7,369 nt of DNA, taken from CAYQEC01 sp964416425. Lineage in GTDB: Bacteria; Actinomycetota; Acidimicrobiia; Spongiisociales; UBA5794. The translations under genes and the position numbers were made by a program. The stretch covers positions 1 through 7,369 of the forward strand of contig CAYQEC010000052.1 in the NCBI GenBank assembly GCA_964416425.1, written 5' to 3'. Below are positions 1-5,834 of the stretch, in pieces. The stretch's first letter is position 1, and each line of letters starts with the position of its first letter. Under the pieces are notes generated by a model. That model made no database searches. It was not told where the DNA came from and was given only the letters and a program-made list of their open reading frames with translations.

Positions 1-35
1 AGAGGAGTGAATCGAATCCGCAGTCGAAGGCGAGC

Positions 36-100
36 TGAGCCGGGGAGGGTCACCCTCAATCCCGCACACCCCCCTCGGCTCACACGCCACCTTCGGTGGC
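36..100. repeat. Two inverted repeats (hairpins) in the left-edge intergenic region
   Basis: The first inverted repeat pairs TGAGCCGGGGAGGG (36-49) with CCCCCCTCGGCTCA (69-82). It is a 14-pair stem with one A-C mismatch and one G-T pair, and its loop is 19 nt. A smaller competing palindrome, GAGGGTCACCCTC (45-57), lies inside its left arm and loop. The second is GCCACC (86-91) with GGTGGC (95-100) around a TTC loop. They lie past the end of the minus-strand GH15 gene, so they could be 3' structures of that transcript. Neither is followed by a T-run on either strand, so a classical intrinsic terminator is not shown. They could equally be part of a dispersed intergenic repeat family, which one window cannot decide. 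Confidence 0.5.
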
Positions 101-109
101 ACTTCGCCG

Positions 110-134
110 GTCCCCCCTTTTGACAAGGGGGGAC
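110..134 (-). terminator. Strong hairpin downstream of the GH15 gene, possible terminator without U-tract
   Basis: GTCCCCCCTT (110-119) and AAGGGGGGAC (125-134) form a perfect 10-bp stem with a 5-nt loop (TTGAC). It lies about 60 nt beyond the stop codon of the minus-strand GH15 gene, where a transcript end is expected. There is no run of U after the stem on either strand. Termination here would therefore have to be of the hairpin-only kind proposed for some high-GC actinobacteria, or the stem may be a 3' stabiliser or part of a repeat. The structure is certain from the bases; the function is inferred. Confidence 0.4.
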
Positions 135-184
135 GAGAAGAGTGGGCACTACGCCAGGTCCCTGTGACAAGGGGGGACGAGAAG
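121..184. repeat. Perfect 20-bp direct repeat, 44-bp period
   Basis: TGACAAGGGGGGACGAGAAG occurs at 121-140 and again, base for base, at 165-184. The first copy supplies the right arm of the perfect 10-bp hairpin at 110-134. The second copy has a shorter partner, GTCCC (158-162) with GGGAC (174-178), so it looks like a degenerate second hairpin of the same design. The second copy ends 8 bp before the stop codon of the GH15 gene (193-195). A duplicated hairpin unit like this suggests an intergenic repeat element (REP-like) or duplicated 3' processing/termination signals. I cannot name a known family. Confidence 0.7.
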
Positions 185-192
185 GCGGTGCC

Positions 193-1227
193 CTACGAGA
201 GGACCGCCAGCAGGTACATGGCGTGGGACCACAGCAGCGGCGTCGCCACCGGCCCCCACTCGGCGACCCAGTACGCCAGCCGCTCCGGGTCGTTGAGGCG
301 GGTGACGGACTGCTCGGGCAGGTCGAGCTTGTCATCCGCCTGCGCCTCCACCCAGTCGAGGAGCCGTTGCGCCCGCTCGAGATCGCCGGTGATGCGGTAG
401 TGCCAGGCGAGCCAGGCGGTGAGCAGTACCCACCGCCCGCCGCCGTAGAAGGTGTCGGCTCGGTAGCGGTGCACCCCGCTGTCGTCGACGAGGTCGTGTT
501 CGATCGCAGCCACCGTCGCCGTCATCACCGTGCCCGCTGGATCGAAGACCCGGTAGGGAACGCCGAGGGCGACGAGGGAGGCGTCGACCTCGTCGCGGCC
601 GAGTGACTTCGCCAGCCGGCCGTCCACCACGCCGCGGCTCTCGATCGTCTCGAGGATCGCCACCCTGGTGTCCCCGGTGTCGTGCCCGAGCAGGGCGTCG
701 CTCCCGCGGAGGCCGGCATGGATCGCCCCCAGGGTGGAGACGTGGATCTCCGACGGTGACTCCTCCCAGCAGTCGTAGCAGGGGAGACTCCACCTCGCCG
801 TCAGGTAGCGCTCCACCACCGCGGCCGCCTCGAGCCAGCGATCCGGCGCCTCGCCCCCCAGGGCGGCGTGCTCGGCCACCGCCCACAGCCACGTCCCGAA
901 CCCGTCCAGTTGGCAGTCCGGCCAGCTCTCCGCCGCCGGCGTCCCGTCGAGCCGGTAGCGGGCGCGCAGCCGCTCCCCCGGCTCCCCTCCCCCGTCGACC
1001 GCGGCGAGGATCGTCCGCGCCGCCCAGTCGTGAAACTGCCGGGCGCTGTCGTCCCTGCCCGCCACGTCCATGGCGCGGGCCGCGAACGAGGCGTCCCGGA
1101 ACCAGCAGAAGTGGTACTGAGGGAACGATGGGCAGGCCACGTAGGCCCCGCTCCGCGACTGGTTGCCGGCGATCACGTCGATGCTGTGACGCACCAGATC
1201 GGGATCGGCGTCCGGGGAGGGCGTCAT
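193..1227 (-). CDS. GH15 family glucoamylase-like glycosidase (catalytic domain only)
   Basis: This 344-aa protein looks like a glycoside hydrolase family 15 (alpha/alpha)6-barrel enzyme, which releases glucose from non-reducing ends by inversion. Matching motifs, in order, are W42-F-R44-D45 (the subsite -1 W-x-R-D of GH15), QLDGFG (106-111), W154-E155-E156, where E155 matches the general acid, and L-P-E305-Q near the C-terminus, matching the catalytic base. No signal peptide or membrane segment is visible, so it is probably cytoplasmic. Many bacterial GH15 proteins are near 600 aa with an N-terminal beta-sandwich; that domain is absent here. Cysteines flank the acid (C150-x-x-C153-W-E155). 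The gene diverges from the ROK regulator and sugar transporter, suggesting that it acts on the imported oligosaccharide. No Shine-Dalgarno precedes this ATG; see the leader ORF at 1224-1268. GH15 also contains trehalases and dextran-acting enzymes, so the exact substrate is open. Confidence 0.85.
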   Translation of the reverse strand: MTPSPDADPDLVRHSIDVIAGNQSRSGAYVACPSFPQYHFCWFRDASFAARAMDVAGRDDSARQFHDWAARTILAAVDGGGEPGERLRARYRLDGTPAAESWPDCQLDGFGTWLWAVAEHAALGGEAPDRWLEAAAVVERYLTARWSLPCYDCWEESPSEIHVSTLGAIHAGLRGSDALLGHDTGDTRVAILETIESRGVVDGRLAKSLGRDEVDASLVALGVPYRVFDPAGTVMTATVAAIEHDLVDDSGVHRYRADTFYGGGRWVLLTAWLAWHYRITGDLERAQRLLDWVEAQADDKLDLPEQSVTRLNDPERLAYWVAEWGPVATPLLWSHAMYLLAVLS

Positions 1228-1268
1228 CGGGTGGAGCGTTCGGCGGGGGGGCGCCGGGCCTCCCGCAT
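1224..1268 (-). CDS. Possible 14-codon leader ORF overlapping the GH15 start
   Basis: Reading leftward from an ATG at 1268, this frame gives MREARRPPAERSTR and then TGA at 1226-1224. That TGA overlaps the GH15 start codon as ATGA. A GGAG lies 5 nt before the leader ATG, whereas the GH15 ATG itself has only CTCCACCCG in front of it, with no Shine-Dalgarno. The simplest reading is translational coupling: ribosomes load at the leader and restart at GH15. The leader contains a C7 run (G7 at 1245-1251 on the plus strand). One added C, or a -1 shift, would fuse the leader to the GH15 frame and give an N-terminus MREARRPPPRTLHP before the present Met. A short ORF can arise by chance, so confidence is modest. 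Confidence 0.35.
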   Translation of the reverse strand: MREARRPPAERSTR

Positions 1269-1301
1269 GGCGACTCCGTCTCTCACCACGGGACGGGACA
1301 C

Positions 1302-1343
1302 ACCCTGGACCGGGCGGCAGATGGTCGCCGCCCGGTCCTGGGT
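1302..1343. repeat. Long inverted repeat (17-nt arms) in the divergent control region
   Basis: ACCCTGGACCGGGCGGC (1302-1318) and GCCGCCCGGTCCTGGGT (1327-1343) are inverted copies with a single T-T mismatch and an 8-nt loop, AGATGGTC. The inner 12 bp are perfect. The repeat starts about 15 bp upstream of the ROK promoter -35 hexamer. If the minus-strand promoter at 1383-1411 is real, it is transcribed in the GH15 5' leader as a very stable GC-rich hairpin. No T-run follows on either strand, so it is not an evident intrinsic terminator. It could be an mRNA stabiliser, an attenuator-like leader element or a protein-binding site. Confidence 0.65.
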
Positions 1344-1358
1344 TCCAGAGATTGCAGA

Positions 1359-1387
1359 TTGACCTCTGCGCATCGTTCCGGTATTTT
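1359..1387 (+). promoter_or_regulatory. Putative sigma70-type promoter for the ROK/transporter operon
   Basis: TTGACC (1359-1364) and TATTTT (1382-1387) are separated by 17 nt. Transcription would start near 1394, leaving about 32 nt of leader before the GTG at 1426. It lies in the only clearly AT-rich patch of the window, next to the operon it would serve. The -10 is weak (two mismatches to TATAAT). The AT-rich run also carries two similar direct half-sites, TATTTT (1382-1387) and TATTTA (1395-1400). They are plausible contacts for a ROK repressor, since Mlc/NagC-type operators are AT-rich; that is inference only. Confidence 0.5.
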
Positions 1388-1411
1388 ATCCGTGTATTTA
1401 TATATTCTCAA
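1383..1411 (-). promoter_or_regulatory. Putative sigma70-type promoter for the GH15 gene, facing the ROK promoter
   Basis: On the minus strand TTGAGA (1411-1406) is followed after exactly 17 nt by TAAAAT (1388-1383), one mismatch each from the sigma70 consensus hexamers. Transcription would start near 1376, giving a GH15 leader of roughly 150 nt that contains the long hairpin at 1302-1343 and the leader ORF. Its -10 occupies nearly the same bases as the -10 of the rightward promoter (1382-1387), so the two promoters should compete for polymerase, and one bound regulator could control both. Confidence 0.5.
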
Positions 1412-1425
1412 ATGAAAGGCACCTC

Positions 1426-2637
1426 GTGAGCTCCAAGGCACGGACAGACGTCAGCCGATCCGCCGTGCTGGCCTCACTCGCCGCCAACGGCCCCACGTCC
1501 CGAGCGCAGCTGGCACGCCTCCTCAACCTCTCTCCCACCCTGATCTCGTATCTCACCAAGCGCCTGCTCGACGACGGCCTGCTGGTCGAGCTGGACAGTG
1601 AAGAGGCCGTCGGGCGCGGCCGCCCGGCCCGGCTGCTCGGCCTGAACGTCGCCGCCGGCAACGCCGTCGGCGTCAAACTCGGCCCGGACCACGTCACGCT
1701 CGTCGAGCTGGGCATCGACACCACCCTGGTCCGTCTGGCACAAGAGCCGCTCACCACCGGCTCGGCGACTTACCTCGCCGACCTCGTCCAGATCATCTCC
1801 GACTTCCTGAAGGGAAGCGGGTCCCGCCCCCTCCTCGGCATCGGGATCGGGCTGCCCGGCAACGTCGACGACCAGAGCAGCGGCGTCGTCGACTCACATC
1901 AGCTCGAGTTCCGCCAGGTCGGCTTGGGCTCCCTGCTGCGACGCTCCCTCGAGCTCCCGGTCCTGGTCGAGAACAGCGTCAAGGCCCTGGCGGTCGCCGA
2001 GCGGCTCTACGGGCTCGGTCGCCACCACGAGGACTTCGCCGTGGTGACGGTCGGTTCCGAGATCGGCGCCGCCTTCATCCTCGACGGCATGCTCTACCGC
2101 GGCGCATCGGGAAGCGCCGGAGACATCGGCCACATCGTCGTCGACGCCGCAGGGCCCCAGTGCACCTGCGGGAACCGCGGGTGCCTCCAGGCCGTGATCG
2201 GGCAGTCGGCGCTCGTGGCGCAGGCACGCAGCCGGGGAGTCATCGGAGCGCACGCCTCGATCACCGCGCTCGGTGCGGCAGCCGACGCCGGCGACACGGC
2301 AGCCCAGGAGGTGTTCGCCGAAGCCGGCCACACCCTCGGCAAGGTCCTGGCCACCGTGACCCAAGGCCTCGACCCCGAGATCGTGATCATCCTCGGCGAG
2401 GCCACCATCTCGTGGCAGCACTGGTCGTTCGGGTTCGAGCCCGCGTTCCGGGCCGGCTTGAGCACCTCCCGCCGCGGCGTCCCGACGGCCGTCGAGCCGT
2501 GGCAGGACGCCAGCTGGGCCCAGGGCGCCGCCGCCCTCGTGTTCGCCACACCGTTCGACACCGGAGGTTTGACAGGAGACCAAGGTCGACTCGTCCGAGA
2601 GCGTCTCGCCGGCGGACCGTCGCCGACGGACGACTGA
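1426..2637 (+). CDS. ROK-family transcriptional regulator (sugar-responsive repressor)
   Basis: This 403-aa protein joins an N-terminal winged helix-turn-helix (about residues 10-60; TSRAQLARLLNLSPTLISYL in the recognition region) to a ROK sugar-binding domain (about 75-385). The G-R-G-R-P turn at 63-67 is typical of ROK regulators after the wing. The structural zinc site is present: H236, C246-x-C248 and C253, in the Mlc spacing. Kinase features are degraded. The usual catalytic motif E-N-D-A-N reads E182-N-S184-V-K, with Asp replaced by Ser, and the N-terminal ATP-binding D-x-G-G-T loop is not recognisable. The usual Glu after C-G-x-x-G-C-x is Gln255. It should therefore bind sugar without phosphorylating it. 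The start is the GTG preceded by GAAAGG (1414-1419), 6 nt away. It is first in the rightward gene row and probably controls the locus and itself. The effector sugar cannot be read from sequence. Confidence 0.9.
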   Translation: MSSKARTDVSRSAVLASLAANGPTSRAQLARLLNLSPTLISYLTKRLLDDGLLVELDSEEAVGRGRPARLLGLNVAAGNAVGVKLGPDHVTLVELGIDTTLVRLAQEPLTTGSATYLADLVQIISDFLKGSGSRPLLGIGIGLPGNVDDQSSGVVDSHQLEFRQVGLGSLLRRSLELPVLVENSVKALAVAERLYGLGRHHEDFAVVTVGSEIGAAFILDGMLYRGASGSAGDIGHIVVDAAGPQCTCGNRGCLQAVIGQSALVAQARSRGVIGAHASITALGAAADAGDTAAQEVFAEAGHTLGKVLATVTQGLDPEIVIILGEATISWQHWSFGFEPAFRAGLSTSRRGVPTAVEPWQDASWAQGAAALVFATPFDTGGLTGDQGRLVRERLAGGPSPTDD

Positions 2638-2674
2638 CGGGTGACCGCCGTGTTTCGCGCAACCAGAGAGCGCA

Positions 2675-2706
2675 GGTTGGGCACGTCTGCCTAGCAACCA
2701 AGGAGG
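2675..2706 (+). promoter_or_regulatory. Bulged hairpin directly upstream of a strong ribosome binding site
   Basis: In the 77-nt gap after the ROK gene, GGTTG (2675-2679) pairs with CAACC (2695-2699), and GGCA (2680-2683) pairs with TGCC (2688-2691). This makes a 9-bp stem with a 3-nt bulge and a CGTC loop. It ends one base before AGGAGG (2701-2706), an ideal Shine-Dalgarno 8 nt from the ATG of the binding-protein gene. The site may help express the binding protein above its neighbours, by 5'-end stability or an open ribosome site. I saw no convincing promoter hexamers in the gap. Confidence 0.35.
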
Positions 2707-2714
2707 AGAGATCC

Positions 2715-4055
2715 ATGAGACGAAGCACCACCTGGCGCAGCCTGGCTGTGGCGGCTGCCCTGCTCTTGGCCCTGGGAGCGTGTTCGGGGGAGTCGGATAC
2801 GGGGACGGAGGAGACGACCACCTCCACCCAGGCGGCGACTGACGAACAGCCCACCACGACCACCAGCACGACGACGACGGCTGCCGCCGTCGAGGAGCAG
2901 ACCATCGAGTTCTGGCACGCCTTCAACGCGGAGTCGTCCGAGGTGCAGGTGCTGGAGGACCAACTGATCCCCCAGTTCGAAGCCGAGCATCCCGGCGTCA
3001 CCGTCAAGGCCGTGTCGGTCCCGTACGGCGATCTCCGGCAGAAGCTCGTCACCGCGGTCGCCGGGGACCAGCTCCCCGACGTGGTCCGCGCCGACATCAT
3101 CTGGGTGCCCGAGTTCGCCAGCCTGGGCGTGCTCGAGCCGCTCAGTGAGCTGATGCCCGATTTCGAGCAGCTCGCCGCCGCCGTGTACCCGGGCCCGTTG
3201 GAGACGAACCACTGGCAGGACGCCTACTACGGGCTGCCACTGTCGACCAACACGCGGGTCTACCTGTCGAATCCGGACGTCTACGCCAACGCCGGCGTCG
3301 ACATCCCCGCCACCCAGGACGACCTCCGGGCCATCGCCCCGACCCTGGTCGACGCCGGGATCGCCGCCTTCGCCGACAACGACCTGAGCGGCTGGAACGT
3401 GCTGCCGTGGATCTGGTCGGCCGGCGGCGACATCGTCGACGAGGCCATCACGACGGCGTCCGGCTCCATCAACAGCCCCGAGTCGATCGCCGGCGTCTCC
3501 CTCCTGTACGACCTGTACACGATGGGCGCTATCCCGGAGATGATCGTCCAGGGCGGCATGGACCCCTATGAGGAGGGTGTCGCCACCGGGCAGTACGCCA
3601 GCATGATGAACGGCCCGTGGGCCTACTCCATCCTCGCCGGCGACTACCCCGACTTCGAGCTGGCGCCCTCGCTGACGCCGGCCGGTGACGGCGGCAGCGT
3701 CAGCGTCGTCGGCGGGGAGGACATCGTCGTCACGGCATCCTCCGAGCACAAGGAAGCCGCCGCCGATTTCGTCCGGTTTATGGTCTCCCCCGAGGCGCAG
3801 CGGGCGCTGGCCGAGATCGGCCAGATGTCGGTACTCTCCGAGCTGGGCGACGCCATGGTCGAGATCCAGCCCTACTACCAGACGTTCGTCGACCAGCTCG
3901 CCACGGCTCGTCCCCGGCCGCCGACACCGGCGTGGCCGGAGATCGACCAGGCGCTGAAGACGAGGCTGCAGGAAGCGTTCGTCGGTGACGGCGACATCGA
4001 GCAAGCCTTGAATGACCTGGCGCAGGAGATCGACCAGATCCTCGCCGACTCGTAG
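2715..4055 (+). CDS. ABC transporter sugar-binding lipoprotein (solute-binding protein family 1)
   Basis: This 446-aa protein is the extracytoplasmic receptor of a carbohydrate ABC importer of the MalE/COG1653 type. Residues 1-22 form a lipoprotein signal: MRR basic start, an Ala/Leu-rich core, and the lipobox L20-G-A-C23. C23 would carry the lipid anchor. Residues 24-62 are a disordered, Thr-rich, acidic linker (TTTTSTTTT near 47-55), a likely spacer through the cell wall. The folded part starts at TIEFWHAF (63-70), a typical N-terminal strand of the family. N299-G-P-W302-A-Y matches the N-G-P-W segment of maltose-binding proteins, whose Trp stacks on sugar. The ATG at 2715 is chosen because it has AGGAGG 8 nt upstream and begins the signal peptide. 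The first permease follows with overlap or a very short gap. The family is clear; maltodextrin or another alpha-glucoside is inferred from the GH13 and GH15 neighbours. Confidence 0.92.
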   Translation: MRRSTTWRSLAVAAALLLALGACSGESDTGTEETTTSTQAATDEQPTTTTSTTTTAAAVEEQTIEFWHAFNAESSEVQVLEDQLIPQFEAEHPGVTVKAVSVPYGDLRQKLVTAVAGDQLPDVVRADIIWVPEFASLGVLEPLSELMPDFEQLAAAVYPGPLETNHWQDAYYGLPLSTNTRVYLSNPDVYANAGVDIPATQDDLRAIAPTLVDAGIAAFADNDLSGWNVLPWIWSAGGDIVDEAITTASGSINSPESIAGVSLLYDLYTMGAIPEMIVQGGMDPYEEGVATGQYASMMNGPWAYSILAGDYPDFELAPSLTPAGDGGSVSVVGGEDIVVTASSEHKEAAADFVRFMVSPEAQRALAEIGQMSVLSELGDAMVEIQPYYQTFVDQLATARPRPPTPAWPEIDQALKTRLQEAFVGDGDIEQALNDLAQEIDQILADS

Positions 4056-5004
4056 GACGGTTCCCATCCTCGACTCGAGCATCGCTCAGGCTGAAGCAGG
4101 CGTGCGCCGGCGCGGCAAATCGCGTTGGCGTACGCCTGCCTACGCCTTCGTCCTGCCGGGACTGGTCGTGTTCACCATGGTGATGGTCTACCCGACGGTC
4201 CGGGCACTGTTCATCAGCCTGCACGAGTGGAACATCGCGCCGGGAGCGGAGAGCCCGTTCGTGGGGCTGGCCAACTACGTCAAAGCGGTGAAGGACCCAG
4301 TCTTCTGGCGCTCCTTCCAGAACGGCGGGATCTACATGCTGGTGACCGTCCCGCTCCAGATCGCGCTGGGGCTCGTCGCCGCCCTCCTGCTCGACGCCAA
4401 GCTCCGGGGCCGCACCATTTTCCGGACCCTCATCTACATCCCGGTGATCACGAGCTGGGTGATCTCGTCCCTGCTCTTCCGGTACCTGTTCGGGGCCGGC
4501 AGCGGCCCGATCAACGCCTTCCTCGTCGACGTCACCGGGGTGATCTCGGAGCCGATTGCCTGGCTGGGCAGCCGCTGGACGGCGCTGGTCGCCATCTGCG
4601 CCCTGGGGGTGTGGAAGGGGGTCGGGTGGGCGATGCTGATCTTCCTCGCCGCCCTCCAGGCCGTCCCGGTGGAGCTGCACGAAGCGGCCGCAGTCGACGG
4701 CGCCGGCGGCTGGCAGCGGCTCCGCAACGTGACACTGCCGTCGATCCGGCGGACCCTCACGTTCGTCACGGTGCTGTCGATCATCGGCGGCTTCAACGTG
4801 TTCATCTCGGTGTACCTGATGACCGGCGGCGGGCCCGCCGACCAGACCCAGGTGCCGATTACGTACCTGTACCGCCAGGCGTTCAGCTTCCTCGACTTCG
4901 GCTACGGCTCCGCCATCTCGTTCATGCTGACCGTGCTCGTGTTCGGGGTTGCCACCGCCCAGCTGTGGCTGAGCAACCGCACCGAATCGGAGGGACCGGC
5001 GTGA
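4012..5004 (+). CDS. ABC sugar transporter permease, MalF/UgpA type (start uncertain)
   Basis: This is an inner-membrane permease of a carbohydrate ABC importer, 330 aa from the ATG at 4012. Six hydrophobic segments are visible, the first beginning AYAFVLPGLVVF and the last AISFMLTVLVFG. The cytoplasmic EAA loop, which docks the ATPase, reads E224-A-A-A-V-D-G230 and ends V-T-L-P243, close to the family consensus. It is one half of a heterodimer with the next gene; the stop overlaps that gene's start as GTGA. The start is doubtful. ATG 4012 overlaps the upstream gene by 44 nt, has no Shine-Dalgarno and gives an Arg-rich N-terminus. GTG 4102 also lacks a well-spaced site. The best-placed site, AGGACGG (4054-4060), lies 5 nt before an in-frame ATC (4066). 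The region from 4066 onward (ILDSSIAQAEAG) reads like protein. I give the longest canonical form. Confidence 0.85.
   Translation: MTWRRRSTRSSPTRRTVPILDSSIAQAEAGVRRRGKSRWRTPAYAFVLPGLVVFTMVMVYPTVRALFISLHEWNIAPGAESPFVGLANYVKAVKDPVFWRSFQNGGIYMLVTVPLQIALGLVAALLLDAKLRGRTIFRTLIYIPVITSWVISSLLFRYLFGAGSGPINAFLVDVTGVISEPIAWLGSRWTALVAICALGVWKGVGWAMLIFLAALQAVPVELHEAAAVDGAGGWQRLRNVTLPSIRRTLTFVTVLSIIGGFNVFISVYLMTGGGPADQTQVPITYLYRQAFSFLDFGYGSAISFMLTVLVFGVATAQLWLSNRTESEGPA
4054..4068 (+). promoter_or_regulatory. Shine-Dalgarno-like AGGACGG facing an in-frame ATC codon
   Basis: AGGACGG (4054-4060) begins inside the stop codon of the binding-protein gene. Five bases later comes ATC (4066-4068), in frame with the first permease. 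No ATG, GTG or TTG lies in that frame between 4015 and 4101, so a ribosome loading here would have to start at ATC, a rare but reported type of near-cognate start. A wrong base (ATC for ATG) would give the same picture. Confidence 0.3.
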
Positions 5005-5834
5005 CCCCGCACGATCAGTCCACCCACTGGGTCCGGTCGTTCTTGCTGGTGCTGTTCGCCGGAGTGTCCATCATCCCGCTCGTCTACATGGTCCTCGTCT
5101 CGCTCAAGGAGAACGCCTACCTCATCCCGAACCCCCTGAAGGTGCTCCAGGGCGGCCTGTCGCTCGACAACTACGCCACGGTGTGGCTCGACAGCGAGTT
5201 CCCCCATTACTTCCTCAACTCCCTGGTCGTCGCGGTGGCGACCACCGCGGCGACCGTGTGGCTCGCCTCCATGACCGCCTACGGGCTGGCCCGGTTCGAC
5301 TTCCCCGGCAAGCGCCTCATCGAGGGCCTGATCCTGCTCGAGCTGGCGGTGCCCGCCATCGTGCTGCTCATCCCGCAGTTCCTGCTCGCCAAGGACCTCC
5401 ACCTGCTCGACAAGCGGCTCGGGCTGGTGTTCTTCTACGTCGGGGTGAACTTCGCGTTCATCACGTTCCTGATGATCGGGTTCTTCCGGGGCGTGCCGCG
5501 AGCGCTCGACGACGCCATGATGGTCGACGGGGCGAGCGCCTGGCGGCGCTACTGGCAGCTGATGGTGCCGCTCACCTGGCCGGCCCATGCCACCGCCGCG
5601 ATCTTCGCCTTCCTCGGCTCGTGGGACGAGTACGTCTGGGCGCTCACGATCATCAACGACCCGTCCAAGCGCACCCTCCCGGTGGGGGTGGCGCTGTTCA
5701 GCGGACAGCATCAGGTCGACTGGGGGCTCACCTTCGCGGCGTCGGTGGTCGCGCTCGCCCCGGTGATCGCCGTGTTCATCGCCTTCCAGCGCCAGTTCGT
5801 TCGAGGAGTCATGACCGGAGCATTGAGACAGTGA
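5001..5834 (+). CDS. ABC sugar transporter permease, MalG/UgpE type
   Basis: This 277-aa protein is the second membrane subunit of the importer. The N-terminus is short and cytoplasmic, and the first membrane span is at about 12-34 (SFLLVLFAGVSIIPLVYMVL). NYATVW then precedes the family's typical LNSLVVAV span, and about six spans are visible in total. The EAA-type cytoplasmic loop is D170-D-A-M-M-V-D-G177, ending V189-P-L; Asp replaces the first Glu. It starts at GTG 5001, overlapping the upstream stop as GTGA, with GGAGGGA (4989-4995) 5 nt before it. Its own stop overlaps the GH13 start in the same GTGA way. The pair of permeases is therefore translationally coupled and tied to a hydrolase. 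Which sugar it passes is set mainly by the binding protein. No ATP-binding subunit gene is in the window. Confidence 0.92.
   Translation: MTPHDQSTHWVRSFLLVLFAGVSIIPLVYMVLVSLKENAYLIPNPLKVLQGGLSLDNYATVWLDSEFPHYFLNSLVVAVATTAATVWLASMTAYGLARFDFPGKRLIEGLILLELAVPAIVLLIPQFLLAKDLHLLDKRLGLVFFYVGVNFAFITFLMIGFFRGVPRALDDAMMVDGASAWRRYWQLMVPLTWPAHATAAIFAFLGSWDEYVWALTIINDPSKRTLPVGVALFSGQHQVDWGLTFAASVVALAPVIAVFIAFQRQFVRGVMTGALRQ

Noticed and set aside
1..192. CRISPR array at the left edge
   Set aside because: Only two repeat copies 44 bp apart, arranged with hairpins; no regular series of repeats and spacers and no cas genes.
603..1415. Plus-strand ORF (270 aa) opposite GH15
   Set aside because: Its composition is extremely Pro/Arg/Ser-rich with no motif. 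The GH15 motifs on the other strand explain the region.
1412..1429. Five-codon ORF MKGTS whose stop overlaps the ROK GTG
   Set aside because: It has no ribosome site of its own, and the GAAAGG inside it is the ROK site. Most likely chance, despite resembling the leader ORF on the other strand.
2160..2714. Upstream extension of the binding-protein frame to 2160
   Set aside because: It would overlap most of the ROK gene's 3' half in another frame and is Arg-rich. The ATG at 2715 has an ideal ribosome site and begins a lipoprotein signal.
2691..4082. Long minus-strand ORF (463 aa) opposite the binding-protein gene
   Set aside because: It is antisense to a gene with a clear signal peptide and family motifs. 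Its translation is rich in Gly, Val, Arg and Asp without recognisable domains, as expected for an antisense frame in high-GC DNA.
4902..5711. Minus-strand ORF (269 aa) opposite the permease genes
   Set aside because: Its translation is dominated by His, Glu, Gly and Arg and mirrors the hydrophobic permease codons, so it is a shadow frame.
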